Assembly: GCF_003626695.1 (NCBI RefSeq)
Contig: NZ_RBAH01000002.1
Coordinates: forward strand, 372,001 to 436,000
Length of the DNA: 64,000 nucleotides
DNA from: Paenibacillus ginsengarvi
GTDB taxonomy: Bacteria > Bacillota > Bacilli > Paenibacillales > NBRC-103111
Direction of reading: 5' to 3'
Shown here: positions 35,648 to 45,687 of the stretch, one piece after another
How positions within the stretch are numbered: position 1 is the stretch's first letter
Layout: every line of letters starts with the position of its first letter
The notes under the pieces: model-generated
What the model was told of the DNA's origin: nothing
Database searches by the model: none
The model's input: only the letters and a program-made list of their open reading frames with translations
Program-made: the position numbers and the translations under genes

Positions 35648-37528
35648 GTGAAGAGATGGGGACAATGGTTGTACGATAAATTTTCGCGGCATATTCAAGT
35701 CAGGCTGACTTGTTACTTTTTGCTCATTTTGCTGCCGCTTGTCGCGGTCAGCTTGTATGCCAACATGCGGTCGCAGACGATCTTGGAGGAGCAGATTGCG
35801 CTTCGGACGAAGGGGGCCCTCGATTCGGCGATCGGCTATATCGATCTTGCGCTGCGGAACGTGGAGGAGCTCGCGGAGCTCGTCTCGACCGATCCTCAGA
35901 CGGTATCAACGATCGAGAGGGCGGGGGAGCGGCCTTCGGCCGGAACGCTGCTCGAATTTGCGCAGCTGCTGAAGACGATGACCAATTTCTCGACAGTCAA
36001 TCCGCTGTTGACCAACTTGTCGATGCTGTTGTCTCCGTCGAGGACGCTGCTGTCCACCAATTACGGCGGCAAACGGTTCGAGGATGCCGAACGATATGAC
36101 CGGATCGCCGGATGGCTCGGCCAATCGGGCAACAAGCTGACTGTCGCGGCTGTGCCGGGCGATGCGTTTCCGACGGGAGAACGCGACGAATGGAACGGCA
36201 TGTTCGATCCGTCGTACATTTCGATGGTGCGTTCGATGGACATGGTGCCCCGGCGGAGCATGCCGAATCTGCTCGTCGTTACGATCAAGAAGCAGACGCT
36301 GCTCGAGCTGATAGTGCCGCTCGTATCGAGCCGGGATGCGCAGATTTATTTGTACGCCGCAGGCGGCTCGCTCGTTACGCAAACCGGCGCTGCGGGGATA
36401 CCGGAATGGGACGATGAAGCCAAGGACGCCATTATTAGGCCGTCCGCCGATACGGGCGAGCCGCTGCTCATGATCCGGGCGAAGTCGAAAGCTACCGGCT
36501 GGTCCATCGTTATGACGCAGCCGGTATCGGAGCTGAACCGTCCGGCTACGCCCGTACGGTGGAGCACGTACATGATTATCGCGATCAGCGTCATACTCGC
36601 GCTGTGGATTTCGTGGGTCGTCTACCGCAGCATATCTTCCCCGCTGGAGAAGCTTGCTTACGGCATGAGACAGCTCGGGATGGGCAATTTGCAAATACGT
36701 CTTGCGAGCAAAAGGCGCGACGAGCTCGGCTATTTGATCGCGTCGTTCAACCGGACGGTGGAAGACCAGCGCCGGTTGATTCAAGGCCATTACGAGCAGC
36801 AGCTGCTGCTGTCCAAAACCGAGCTGAAGTTTTTGCAATCGCAGATCAATCCGCATTTTCTATACAATACGCTCGATTCGATCTATTGGTCGGCCAAAGA
36901 GCATCATGCCGAAGAAATAAGCGAGATGGTGCTTCATTTGTCGAAGTTTTTCCGTTTGAGCCTGAACAAAGGGCAGGAGACGTTTACACTCGAGGAAACG
37001 GTTCATCATCTCCATTACTATATCCGGGTGCAGCAAATCCGCTTCTCCGAGCAGTTTTTCGTCGAATATGACATCTCGGACGACAGCCGGGACTTGCACC
37101 TGCTCAAGCTGCTGCTTCAGCCATTGGTGGAAAATGCGATTTTGCACGGCTTCGCCGATTTGGATCATACCGGCATGCTTCGCGTCGCGAGCATGGTCAG
37201 GGACGGCATGCTCGTCATCGCGGTGGAGGATACCGGCTGCGGCATACCGGCCGATCGTCTTGGGACGATCCGGGAGCGGCTCGCCCGCCATGCGTGTACG
37301 GAGCGGGTGATGTCATTTGCCGAATCGGACAACGGACCGGGACGGGACGATTTTTTCGGCTTGCGCAACGTAGTCGCCCGAATGAAGCTGTATTATGGGG
37401 AAAGCTCGGAAATGCTGCTCGATAGCGTGGAACATGCAGGGACGAAAGTGACGCTACGCATTCCGCTCGATCGCGTCCGGGACGAAGGCGAAGAGGCGGA
37501 TGATTTTACATCGGAGGTACAGTCATGA
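35648..37528 (+). CDS. YesM-type sensor histidine kinase
   Basis: About 626 residues. Transmembrane helix ~18-40 (CYFLLILLPLVAVSLYAN), extracellular sensing domain ~40-300, second helix (MIIAISVILALWISWVVY), HAMP (SPLEKLAYGMRQLGMGNLQ), then His_kinase with LKFLQSQINPHFLYNTLDSI (phospho-His in NPHFLYN) and a HATPase with LLLQPLVENAILHG and VEDTGCGIPADRL. GTG 35648 follows GGAAGGAG; the upstream 19 codons are dropped. It overlaps the YesN gene by 4 bp (ATGA). Probably senses sugars or binding-protein-ligand complexes. Confidence 0.93.
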   Translation: MKRWGQWLYDKFSRHIQVRLTCYFLLILLPLVAVSLYANMRSQTILEEQIALRTKGALDSAIGYIDLALRNVEELAELVSTDPQTVSTIERAGERPSAGTLLEFAQLLKTMTNFSTVNPLLTNLSMLLSPSRTLLSTNYGGKRFEDAERYDRIAGWLGQSGNKLTVAAVPGDAFPTGERDEWNGMFDPSYISMVRSMDMVPRRSMPNLLVVTIKKQTLLELIVPLVSSRDAQIYLYAAGGSLVTQTGAAGIPEWDDEAKDAIIRPSADTGEPLLMIRAKSKATGWSIVMTQPVSELNRPATPVRWSTYMIIAISVILALWISWVVYRSISSPLEKLAYGMRQLGMGNLQIRLASKRRDELGYLIASFNRTVEDQRRLIQGHYEQQLLLSKTELKFLQSQINPHFLYNTLDSIYWSAKEHHAEEISEMVLHLSKFFRLSLNKGQETFTLEETVHHLHYYIRVQQIRFSEQFFVEYDISDDSRDLHLLKLLLQPLVENAILHGFADLDHTGMLRVASMVRDGMLVIAVEDTGCGIPADRLGTIRERLARHACTERVMSFAESDNGPGRDDFFGLRNVVARMKLYYGESSEMLLDSVEHAGTKVTLRIPLDRVRDEGEEADDFTSEVQS

Positions 37529-39138
37529 AGCTGCTCATTGTGGAGGACGAGAAGAAGCTGCGGATCAGCTTGGCGAACAATATTCCGTGGGAGAAGCACG
37601 GCATCGAGGTCGTAGGTTTGGCGGCGAACGGACGCGAAGCGCTGCAATGGATCGAATCGCGCAGACCGCAGCTCGTGCTGCTGGACATCCAGATGCCGAA
37701 GATGAACGGCTTGGAGCTGGCCGAAGCGGCGCGCCGGATCGATCCGGACATTCGCTGCATCGTCTTGAGCGGACACGACAATTTCGGCTACGCCCGGCAG
37801 GCGATGGAGCTCGGCATCAGTCGGTATTTGCTGAAGCCGGCCGGAGATACGGACATATTGAACGCCGTGCTCGAAGCCGCGGATCGCGTTCGCAGCGAGC
37901 TTTCGCGGCGTCATAATATGGCCGAGCTGCACGGCCGTTGGAAGCAGCACTTGCCTCATTTGCAGGAGCTGTTTATGCAGCAATGGATCTCCGGAACGTT
38001 CGGCGATGACGAGCTCGCCCGGCGAGGGCAGGAGCTGCAAATCGGTTGGCCGGAGTCGGATGCATTTGCCGTGGCGGTCATCGATATCGACGCAGCCGGC
38101 GGGACCGGGACGGCGTCTTGCCCGGGCGTGGACGACTATCCGCTGCTGCAGTTTTCGCTGACGGATATAGCGAAGGAATCGCTCGGCAGCTTGGTTTGGC
38201 GCGTTTTCAGGGACGGGTCGGGAGCGACTGTTGCGGTATTCGCGGCGCCGGAAGGCGTCCATCCGAATCAACTGCTGCTGCACATTCATACGGCGGCGGT
38301 CAAGCTGACCGATACCGCAAAGGAATGCCTGAAGACGACTGCAAGCGCCGGCATAAGCGGCACGGCTCATGGTCTGGGGCAGTTGGCCTTGCTGTACCGC
38401 CAAGCCCGCAAGTCGCTCGAAGAACGGATCGTGCACGGCACTGACATCGTCATTCCTTACCGGGACACTGGAGCGGCGGAACGGGGGATGCTCCCTCCGG
38501 TTTCGCTTGAGAAGAAGTTTGAGTCGAGTGTGGAGACGGGACATGCGGATAAAGCCGCGGAACTGGTAAAGGAGCTGCTCGAGCTCGGCGCAACTGCGAC
38601 CGCTTCGGCGGAAGACGTCCAGGAGCGGCTGATCGCGCTCGGCGGAACCGTCGCCAGACTGATCCACCAGCAAGGGTGGACAATCCGCGAAGTGGCGGAA
38701 GACGACTTCGATATATACGCCCATCTGAGCAGGCTGAAGACGAGGGAGCAAGCTCTCGACTGGCTGCTGCGGCTCGTGAACCGGTATTGCGCTTATTTGC
38801 AGAAGGAGCGGAGCGGCACAGTCCACGAGACGGTCCGGCAAATGCTTGCGATCGTCGACGAGCAAATCGGCAAAGACATATCGCTACACGACGTCGCGGA
38901 GCGGCTGTTCGTCAACTCCTCCTATTTGAGCCGCCTGTTCAAGCAGGAGGTCGGAAAGCCTTTCTCCAATTACCTCATCGATAAAAAGATGGAGCGCGCC
39001 AAGAGGTTGCTTCAGGAAGGCTGCAAAGTGTACGATACCGCCGAACGAGTCGGCTATAAGGACGTCGGCTATTTCTCGCGATTATTTCACAAATATTGGG
39101 GCGTCACGCCCGGCGAGGTCAAAGACAGCTCCAGATAA
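37525..39138 (+). CDS. YesN-type AraC response regulator
   Basis: A 537-residue cytoplasmic regulator. Receiver ~1-120: LLIVEDEKKLR, Asp in LVLLDIQMPKMNG, CIVLSGHDNFGYARQAMELG, YLLKPAG. Central helical region ~130-430, then AraC HTH pair (SLHDVAERLFVNSSYLSRLF and YDTAERVGYKDVGYFSRLFH). Partner of the preceding YesM. Its output half is clearly homologous to the C-terminal part of the GH31-AraC fusion at 12336. Likely targets are the neighbouring binding-protein, hydrolase and DUF4838 genes. Confidence 0.94.
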   Translation: MKLLIVEDEKKLRISLANNIPWEKHGIEVVGLAANGREALQWIESRRPQLVLLDIQMPKMNGLELAEAARRIDPDIRCIVLSGHDNFGYARQAMELGISRYLLKPAGDTDILNAVLEAADRVRSELSRRHNMAELHGRWKQHLPHLQELFMQQWISGTFGDDELARRGQELQIGWPESDAFAVAVIDIDAAGGTGTASCPGVDDYPLLQFSLTDIAKESLGSLVWRVFRDGSGATVAVFAAPEGVHPNQLLLHIHTAAVKLTDTAKECLKTTASAGISGTAHGLGQLALLYRQARKSLEERIVHGTDIVIPYRDTGAAERGMLPPVSLEKKFESSVETGHADKAAELVKELLELGATATASAEDVQERLIALGGTVARLIHQQGWTIREVAEDDFDIYAHLSRLKTREQALDWLLRLVNRYCAYLQKERSGTVHETVRQMLAIVDEQIGKDISLHDVAERLFVNSSYLSRLFKQEVGKPFSNYLIDKKMERAKRLLQEGCKVYDTAERVGYKDVGYFSRLFHKYWGVTPGEVKDSSR

Positions 39139-39291
39139 GCCGCAATCCGGGAAAGGAACTGCTTGACGATTTTTGCAAACGGCTCATCCGTCAAGGCATC
39201 GAGCTGAATGGCCGTTTTATGCCGGCATAAAACCATCTATTAGATACCGATTTCTGTTTATTCGCCCGATTCCGCGTCAAGGAGGTCTAAT

Positions 39292-40314
39292 ATGGCTTAT
39301 ACATCTTACGACGACCACGAACGGCCAAGCAAACTGAAAGACGGCCGGGAAGCCCAATATTCCCCGTACTGCGATCTCGTCTATTATGAATCTTCCCGCG
39401 AAGCCGGGCTGATGCTGGCTGCCCGAATCGTAAAGCCGGCGCAGCCGTCCTACATCGTCGTCGGGACGCACGGCTGGCATGCCAGTTTGTCACGATACCG
39501 GCCGATGGAGGAGCCGGACCCGAACAACCGCTATTTGCGCATCGAGGTAGATATGAGGGGAAGGGCGTTCTCCGACGGAGCGGCGGACTGCAACGGCTGG
39601 GAGTTGCTGGACGTGATCGATGCCGTGGAATATGCCAGGGAGCAGTACAAAGAATTCATCGTCGATCCGGATGTCGTCTACTTCGAGAGCGGCAGCGGCG
39701 GCGGGGGCAACGGCATGGCGATCGTGGGCAAATTCCCCGACTATTTCGCCGCGGCGACGGCGTTCTGCGGCATTTCCGATTACGGATTGTGGTACGACAA
39801 CGATTCGGTCGGCGAATTTCGCGACGACATGGACGTTTGGATGGGCTGCACGCCGCAGAGCAATGCGGAGGCTTACCGCGCGAGAAGCGGCCTTCATTTG
39901 ATCGGCAATTTGCATACGCCTATCTATTTGGCGCATGGCGACCGGGACGTGCGCGTTCCGGCCGAGCATTCCCGCCTGTTCGCGGCGAAGGCGAAGGAAG
40001 CGGGGAAAGGCCGTCTGGTCCGGTACGACGAGCTTCCGGGAGTAGGGGCGGCCAACCATTGGGATCAGGCGTCCGACGAGCAGCTCGCTTACATTTTCGG
40101 ACAAAGCGAAGCCAACCGTAGCCTGCATAGGGAACCGGTCCGGCTTGCGCCAAAAGGGCGGCTGGTTGTCGGCGGGTATGTGATCACGAAGCATTTCGAG
40201 GTCGTACTCGATTCACCCGACCGTACGGCGACCGTCGATTACGACCTGCATGTCGGTACGTTTGCCGTAACGTGCGACAGTCCGGGCGGATATACGATCC
40301 GGAGATTCGGTTGA
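39292..40314 (+). CDS. alpha/beta hydrolase (prolyl-oligopeptidase-like) of unknown substrate
   Basis: A 340-residue protein with alpha/beta-hydrolase features: YIVVGTHGWHASLSRYRPM, an elbow region YFESGSGGGGNGMAIVG (~125-140) and acid/His loops AHGDRDVRVPAEHS and GAANHWD. The elbow is unusual: the usual GxSxGG reads GGGGNG when aligned on the following MA, or SGSGG if shifted, so the nucleophile Ser is uncertain. Probably a cytoplasmic esterase or peptidase acting on imported glycan products. ATG follows CAAGGAGGTC. Located after YesN and before a DUF4838 gene. Confidence 0.75.
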   Translation: MAYTSYDDHERPSKLKDGREAQYSPYCDLVYYESSREAGLMLAARIVKPAQPSYIVVGTHGWHASLSRYRPMEEPDPNNRYLRIEVDMRGRAFSDGAADCNGWELLDVIDAVEYAREQYKEFIVDPDVVYFESGSGGGGNGMAIVGKFPDYFAAATAFCGISDYGLWYDNDSVGEFRDDMDVWMGCTPQSNAEAYRARSGLHLIGNLHTPIYLAHGDRDVRVPAEHSRLFAAKAKEAGKGRLVRYDELPGVGAANHWDQASDEQLAYIFGQSEANRSLHREPVRLAPKGRLVVGGYVITKHFEVVLDSPDRTATVDYDLHVGTFAVTCDSPGGYTIRRFG

Positions 40315-40377
40315 GCTGCCGCGGAGAGAGAGCCAGTACAAGGAAGCCCATTCCATGGAAAAGGTGTGTTATCTTCG

Positions 40378-43300
40378 ATGAACCATTTTATCGCATTGTA
40401 CATGGCGTTTCGGATGTGTGCAGCGGCACTGATCCTCTTGCTTTTCACTTTCGGCACTTTGGCTGCCGCGAAACAATCGGACGGGCAGTTGGACATCGTG
40501 ATCGGCGGTCAACCGCGCGCCGTCGTTCTCATCCCTGAGCCCGACAGCTTTGCCGGTCCGATCCCAGGCTGGTCCCCCGCCGCGGCGAGCAACGGCAAAA
40601 TTGCATTGTCGAACGCAAAGAAGCATGGCGGGGCATACAGTTTGCAAATCAACGATAATGACGCCAAATCGTACGCCATGCAAAGCGGCTACGTCGGTAT
40701 AACAGCCGGAGCGAGCTACACGTTAACTGGATCGGTTTACCTGGAATCGGGTACGCAGCCTCTAGTATTTATCCGTTATTACGATGCCGATAAAACGATG
40801 CTGTCGCAAAGCTCGGTCAGCGTCGGCACGACCGGCGGCTGGGCCGGCTTTACGCTGACGAAGGCGGCTCCGGCATCGGCTGCCTACGCCGCGGTGCTGC
40901 TGCATGCCGATACTACCGGCATACGGAACGTTTACTTCGACGATTTCCGTTTGATCGGCCCGTCCGGCGTCCTAGTACCGCTGGAAAACCCCGGCTTCGA
41001 GCAGTTGTCGAATTCCGCTTCCGATCTACTGGTGGAATACGTGAAGAAGTCCACCGGCGCGGCGCTTCCGGTTATGACGGAAGCGGGATGGAACGCTCAA
41101 GGACAGACGTACCAGGGGTACGTCAAGCTCTATGTCGGGACGAAAGCTTCCGCTGAAGATTCCCGTATCGACCAAGACCTAGCGGATTTGGACGAACAAG
41201 GGTTTCTTATTCACCCGCGCGAAGACAGCGTGACCATCATCGGTCCGACCGAGTATGGCTCCTTGAACGGGGTGTCGGAATTTCTCGAGCGTTATGTCGG
41301 CGTACGGTGGCTCATGCCGGGACCGAACGGGGAAGACGTTCCGCGTCTCAATGATTTGTCCGTTCCGATGAAGAATGTGCAGGAGCAGCCCGTTTTCGCG
41401 AACCGCGTCATATCTCCGGCATGGGGGAACCCCGCGACACCGGGAAGAACGCAGGCGATCAACGTGTGGGCGCAGCGGAACAAGCTGCAGGGGCTGCATA
41501 ACCAGGCGTATGAGTACAAAGAAAACTTACATCAGCTTTTCCCGGTGGAGAAATACGGGACGACCCACCCGGAATATTATCCGAACGGGCTGCCTCCCGC
41601 AGCCGGCGTCCGTACCGGCTGGCAGCCGTGCTTCTCCGTGCCGGGGACGATCGATGCGGCGGCAAGCGGCATTATCGAGTATTTTCGCAACAATCCGGAG
41701 AAGAAGTCGTATTCGCTTGGCGTGAACGACATCGGCGGGTTTTGCGAAGCGAATCCGTCCCACCCGCTATATCCGAACGCGAAAAACTCGATGGGATTTG
41801 TGAATATGTCGGACATTTACTATGGCTGGGTGAACGAAGTCGTCGCAAGGGTGCTGCAGATGTATCCGGATAAATGGTTCGGTCTGATAGCCTACCGGGA
41901 AGTGGCGGACCCGCCATCGTTCTCACTGAACTCGCGCGTCGTTCCATTTCTTACGAAAGACCGGATGGCTTGGATCGACAAGGACGTCGAGAAGGCAGAA
42001 CATCGGATGATGGAAAAATGGAACGCCGCCGCCGCCCAAATCGGTTGGTACGATTACATGTACGGCGCGCAATATTTACTGCCCCGCATCTATTCCGGCC
42101 AAACGATCGAAAATTGGGAGTACGCGGCCGACCATGAGGTTGTCGGAACATATACGGAAATGAACCTGAACGCGGGGGACGGTCCGAAGGCCTGGTTGCT
42201 CGCCAAGCTTCTCTGGAATCCGGACCCGGACGCGGAGAAACATAAAGAAAAACACGCGAAGGGACCGAAACAAAACAAAACCGATCGCAAATTCAAAGTG
42301 AAAACGCTTCTTGACGAGTGGTACGAACGGTCGGTAGGACCTGCCGCCGCGGCCGATTTGAAAGCGTATTACGAGTTCTGGGAGCAATTCTGGACCGAGC
42401 GCGTGAAAGGTACGGCTTGGTTTGAGAAGGCGAAATCAAACGTATATTTCGACTTTCTGAATCATTCCTACTTGAATTTGGTGACTGAGCAGGATTTGCA
42501 GTCCACGAAAGCGTTGATGGATTCGGTTGTCGCCAAAGCGGTCACCGAACCGCAAAAAGCGAGGGCGCAAATCTTGCACAGCGCCTTCGATTATTACGAA
42601 ATGACGGTGCGGAGCTTCCCGCGCAAAGGGGAGCCGATTGCAAGCGAAGCGGCCGCTATCGGTCTCGCGAACGGCCTCGGGAGCGCGATCGGCGAACGGC
42701 TCGAGTTGGCGCAGGAGCGCAAGGAGCTGATGAACGAATTCGAAAGCGAGCCTGCGCTGCGGATGATCGCGAAGCCGGCGGCGGAATGGTCCGGCTGGAA
42801 CGGCTTCGAATTCGCCGATTTGGCCGACTACATGGCGCTGCACGAGCCATCGGGCGGTTCGGTGACGAATACGGTATACAGGTTGGCGGGCAGCGGTGTT
42901 TCATCCGATGTACGCGACTATGCGGAGCTGCTGCTTAAGGTTGGTACCGGGTTGTCCGCATCGCTGACGGCCAATTCGTCCTTCGAGTCCGGCAGCGGAA
43001 CGACGGCAACGTCTTGGCAGCCGTGGATCGAAGCGGCCGGAACAACCGTGGAGCGCGTCATCGGCGCGGCAGCTCGCACCGGCACGGCCAGCTTGAAAGT
43101 CGCCGGACTGAAGGCCGGCGGCAAACGGGGAGGCGCGATCCAAATATTTTCCGCCCAATCGGGACTTACCGCGGGTATCGTGCATTACTACACGCCGGCC
43201 GGAACCCAAGAAGGCAACATTCAACTGATAATGTATCCGAGGGATTCGCAGGGCAAAAGGCTGGCCACGTATCAGACGATCCGGGTCGATCTGGCGGACA

Positions 43301-43446
43301 CGGCAGGCAAGTGGTCTTCCGTCGGACTTCTGGAGAACATTCCGTCAGCGATTGGCGGCAAGCCGGTCAAGGACGTACAGTTGATTATCGCCATTGACGA
43401 ATGCGACGAAATTTATTTGGACGATGCGGTCGTTTTCCAACGATAA
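40378..43446 (+). CDS. secreted DUF4838 protein with flanking CBM-like domains
   Basis: About 1022 residues. Signal peptide ~1-31 (LILLLFTFGTLAAA). A short GH20-like strand (QPRAVVLIPEPDS) is followed by a CBM-like domain (~50-205; YSLQINDNDAKSYAM, VYFDDFRLIG). The N-domain then resumes (LLVEYVKKSTGAALPVM) and passes into DUF4838 (~285-700; GVSEFLERYVGVRWLMPG, SYSLGVNDIGGFCEANPS). A second CBM-like domain closes the protein (~870-1022; LTANSSFESGSGTTATSW, IYLDDAVVFQ). Extracellular glycan hydrolysis is likely by family context, but activity is unproven. ATG 40378 is preferred to GTG 40366. A related protein is at 50424. Confidence 0.88.
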   Translation: MNHFIALYMAFRMCAAALILLLFTFGTLAAAKQSDGQLDIVIGGQPRAVVLIPEPDSFAGPIPGWSPAAASNGKIALSNAKKHGGAYSLQINDNDAKSYAMQSGYVGITAGASYTLTGSVYLESGTQPLVFIRYYDADKTMLSQSSVSVGTTGGWAGFTLTKAAPASAAYAAVLLHADTTGIRNVYFDDFRLIGPSGVLVPLENPGFEQLSNSASDLLVEYVKKSTGAALPVMTEAGWNAQGQTYQGYVKLYVGTKASAEDSRIDQDLADLDEQGFLIHPREDSVTIIGPTEYGSLNGVSEFLERYVGVRWLMPGPNGEDVPRLNDLSVPMKNVQEQPVFANRVISPAWGNPATPGRTQAINVWAQRNKLQGLHNQAYEYKENLHQLFPVEKYGTTHPEYYPNGLPPAAGVRTGWQPCFSVPGTIDAAASGIIEYFRNNPEKKSYSLGVNDIGGFCEANPSHPLYPNAKNSMGFVNMSDIYYGWVNEVVARVLQMYPDKWFGLIAYREVADPPSFSLNSRVVPFLTKDRMAWIDKDVEKAEHRMMEKWNAAAAQIGWYDYMYGAQYLLPRIYSGQTIENWEYAADHEVVGTYTEMNLNAGDGPKAWLLAKLLWNPDPDAEKHKEKHAKGPKQNKTDRKFKVKTLLDEWYERSVGPAAAADLKAYYEFWEQFWTERVKGTAWFEKAKSNVYFDFLNHSYLNLVTEQDLQSTKALMDSVVAKAVTEPQKARAQILHSAFDYYEMTVRSFPRKGEPIASEAAAIGLANGLGSAIGERLELAQERKELMNEFESEPALRMIAKPAAEWSGWNGFEFADLADYMALHEPSGGSVTNTVYRLAGSGVSSDVRDYAELLLKVGTGLSASLTANSSFESGSGTTATSWQPWIEAAGTTVERVIGAAARTGTASLKVAGLKAGGKRGGAIQIFSAQSGLTAGIVHYYTPAGTQEGNIQLIMYPRDSQGKRLATYQTIRVDLADTAGKWSSVGLLENIPSAIGGKPVKDVQLIIAIDECDEIYLDDAVVFQR

Positions 43447-43456
43447 ATCCGAGGGG

Positions 43457-43487
43457 CCGAATGGGACAACACCGTTATCCCATTCGG
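43457..43487 (+). terminator. hairpin after DUF4838 gene
   Basis: CCGAATGGGA and TCCCATTCGG form a perfect 10-bp stem around 11 bases, 11 bp after the stop codon. Only a weak T-tract follows. Confidence 0.65.
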
Positions 43488-43539
43488 CAATCTTATACGA
43501 GAGAGAACGGGAGAAGATGGTTTATGAAACAAATTATAC

Positions 43540-44085
43540 TAGAACTAAAGATTTAAAATGGTGTTGTCGAATCGAGCCGGTTTCACGGTACGCGCGGGAT
43601 TTTATCGCAACAAACGACAGATGTCCGAATAAGCGGCAAATGGTTCGATACCCCTGCTCCGTGCGTCGATATGAATAAAAGCAGCAACCATATCGTCGAA
43701 GGCAACCGAATTCACAACTGCTTGTATTGGGGGATCGATGTGAGAACCTCCTCCTCCATCGTGATATCGAACAACCATTGACGAAAGCGGTAACGCATCC
43801 AATAGCGGCGATATCCTTGTAATGTCCTCTTCCAGCTATACTACCATTCAGGGCAATACGATCCGCAATCGACTGAAGCATATCGGCAAAGCGATATCGG
43901 CAAGCGGTACAACGATCCGGTACGGATCGCAGAATGCGATCCACATTACGTCGGCGGCGGAAAAGTACAACACGATTCACGGCAATCAGCTGTTGTTCGG
44001 AACGATCCTTCCCGAATCAAGCGGAATAAACGACGAGGGTACCGGGACGTCGGCCCACAATAACGTCGCTTTCGAGACGATATAA
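43540..44085 (+). pseudogene. frameshifted remnant of a beta-helix protein
   Basis: Consecutive frames encode right-handed beta-helix coils: VRISGKWFDTPAPCVDMNKS then SSNHIVEGNRIHNCLYWGID and SIVISNNH before a stop. A different frame then gives ESGNASNSGDILVMSS and TIQGNTIRNR... to a stop at 44085. At least one frameshift and no start or signal peptide. Likely the tail of a decayed secreted lyase/hydrolase. Confidence 0.75.
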
Positions 44086-44098
44086 GGAATGGACTGGT

Positions 44099-44126
44099 AA
44101 GGCGATGTTTTCAGCATCGCCTTTTT
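44099..44126 (+). terminator. intrinsic terminator after beta-helix remnant
   Basis: AAGGCGATG - TTTTCAG - CATCGCCTT then TTT. A good stem with a T-tract just after the remnant's stop codon. Confidence 0.9.
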
Positions 44127-44389
44127 CCCATTTGCAGCCCGCACGGAATTTTCCAAAACGATTACCGTCGACAGTTTGTATATAATTTCAAAATAGAAAA
44201 TGCATTTTTATTGGTATTGTTTAATTCTATAATGCAAATGAAGAACAGGTTGGGGAGGCGCCCCCTAAATACCGATTTTTCGTGGATGAATCGAAACGCG
44301 GAATTTGCTCAAAAGAAAAAGATAGCGAATGTTGTGAACGGCTTTACCGTTGTGATGCTGTCCAAAAAGTTGCGAAGAAGAGGGAGTCG

Positions 44390-45664
44390 ATGAAAAAGAT
44401 GAAGAGATTCTGGAAGTATTCATTAGTAAGCGCTTTCGCCGTGTTTTCGTTGGCCGCATGCGGCAAGCCAAGTGATCCGTCAGCAACAGGTGCATCTGTC
44501 CCGGATGCTGCAAAACCGAAAACCAATGAGCCTGTCACGCTCGTTTTCGGAATGACGGGGACGGAAGAGCAGTTTAAGCTGAAAATATCGGAAAATCCGC
44601 AGGTGAAGGCGAAATTCCCGTATGTCACGTTCGAATACAGAAGCGTGAACGTGGGACTGGAGAAGCTGCTGTCTTCCAACGATATGCCGGATTTGATCAA
44701 TGTGGTGTACAGAAAGCTTCCCGAAGTACAGGAGTTGAAGCTGGGCACCGACTTAAGTCCGATGGTCTCTGCGAACCAATTCGATCTAAACAAGTTTCGC
44801 CCGGAAAATTTGGAATCGATCCGACGCTACAGCGGCAACGGACAACTGATGGCTCTGCCCGATTCCACGAACAAAACATACTCGACCTATGCGCTCGCTT
44901 ACAATAAAGATCTATTCGATAAATTCGGTGTTTCGTACCCGAAGGACGGGATGACGTGGGATGAAGCGATCGATCTCGGCAAAAAACTGACGCGGATGGA
45001 TGGCGGCCAAGCCTATTACGGGCTGCATGTGAACAATCCGTCTGGCGTCCTGACTTGGCAGCAGGGACTCAATTACGTCAACCAGCAGGGAAAGGTCGAT
45101 TTGTCCGGGCAGAAATGGGTGGAACTATTTCGCGTGAATAAACGGCTCTATGACGAACAAAACAGGGTAGCGCCGCCAAACGGCATCACGACGTTCACGA
45201 ACGACAAAAATTTTGCCATGTGGGCGGGATCGGTGCGAGAGCTGTTCTTGAACGCAGAGAAATACGATAAGGAATTTCGCTGGGATATTGCGACCTTTCC
45301 TTCCTTTCAAGATGCTCCAGGTATAGTGCCGCCTGAAGGAGGCGTATTCGTTCTTACCTCGACCAGCAAGAAGAAGGAAACGGCGTTTGAGGTGCTCTCT
45401 TATTTGCTCAGCGGAGAACTGCAGGAGGATACGGTCGCAATCTTCGAGAAAGGAGAGAAACTCGGCAAGCATGTGGACGCGGTCAAGAACCGCAAGGCAT
45501 CGATTTACGTCACAGACAAAATTACAGAGCAAGGTGACGCCGTGCTTTCCGCCCAGATCAAGGCAATGAACACCAATCAACTGGACATCAATACCGCGAA
45601 TCGCAATGCACAGGAAGCGATTCAGAAAAAATATAACGAAGTGCAAGAACAACCAGCCCGATAA
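44390..45664 (+). CDS. ABC transporter extracellular sugar-binding lipoprotein (family 1)
   Basis: About 424 residues. Signal MKKMKRFWKYSLVSAFAVFS then LAAC lipobox. Core motifs LFDKFGVSYPKDGMTWDEA, GKKLTRMDGGQAYYG and the C-terminal QEAIQKKYNEVQEQPAR. ATG 44390 follows GAGGGA; the longer frame from 44282 adds a nonsense-looking leader. Followed 23 bp later by a GH78 rhamnosidase gene, so the pair is probably an operon for a rhamnose-containing oligosaccharide. Paralogue of the four similar proteins in the window; no permease nearby. Confidence 0.93.
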   Translation: MKKMKRFWKYSLVSAFAVFSLAACGKPSDPSATGASVPDAAKPKTNEPVTLVFGMTGTEEQFKLKISENPQVKAKFPYVTFEYRSVNVGLEKLLSSNDMPDLINVVYRKLPEVQELKLGTDLSPMVSANQFDLNKFRPENLESIRRYSGNGQLMALPDSTNKTYSTYALAYNKDLFDKFGVSYPKDGMTWDEAIDLGKKLTRMDGGQAYYGLHVNNPSGVLTWQQGLNYVNQQGKVDLSGQKWVELFRVNKRLYDEQNRVAPPNGITTFTNDKNFAMWAGSVRELFLNAEKYDKEFRWDIATFPSFQDAPGIVPPEGGVFVLTSTSKKKETAFEVLSYLLSGELQEDTVAIFEKGEKLGKHVDAVKNRKASIYVTDKITEQGDAVLSAQIKAMNTNQLDINTANRNAQEAIQKKYNEVQEQPAR

Positions 45665-45687
45665 CAAGTGAAAGGATGATTGTTTCG

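Noticed and set aside
37393..38865. 490-codon minus-strand frame across YesN
   Set aside because: Antisense to a clear response regulator; composition is that of a GC-rich shadow frame, with no domain.
44211..44393. Small frame before the 44390 binding protein
   Set aside because: Weak start context and no motif; treated as untranslated leader of the lipoprotein gene.
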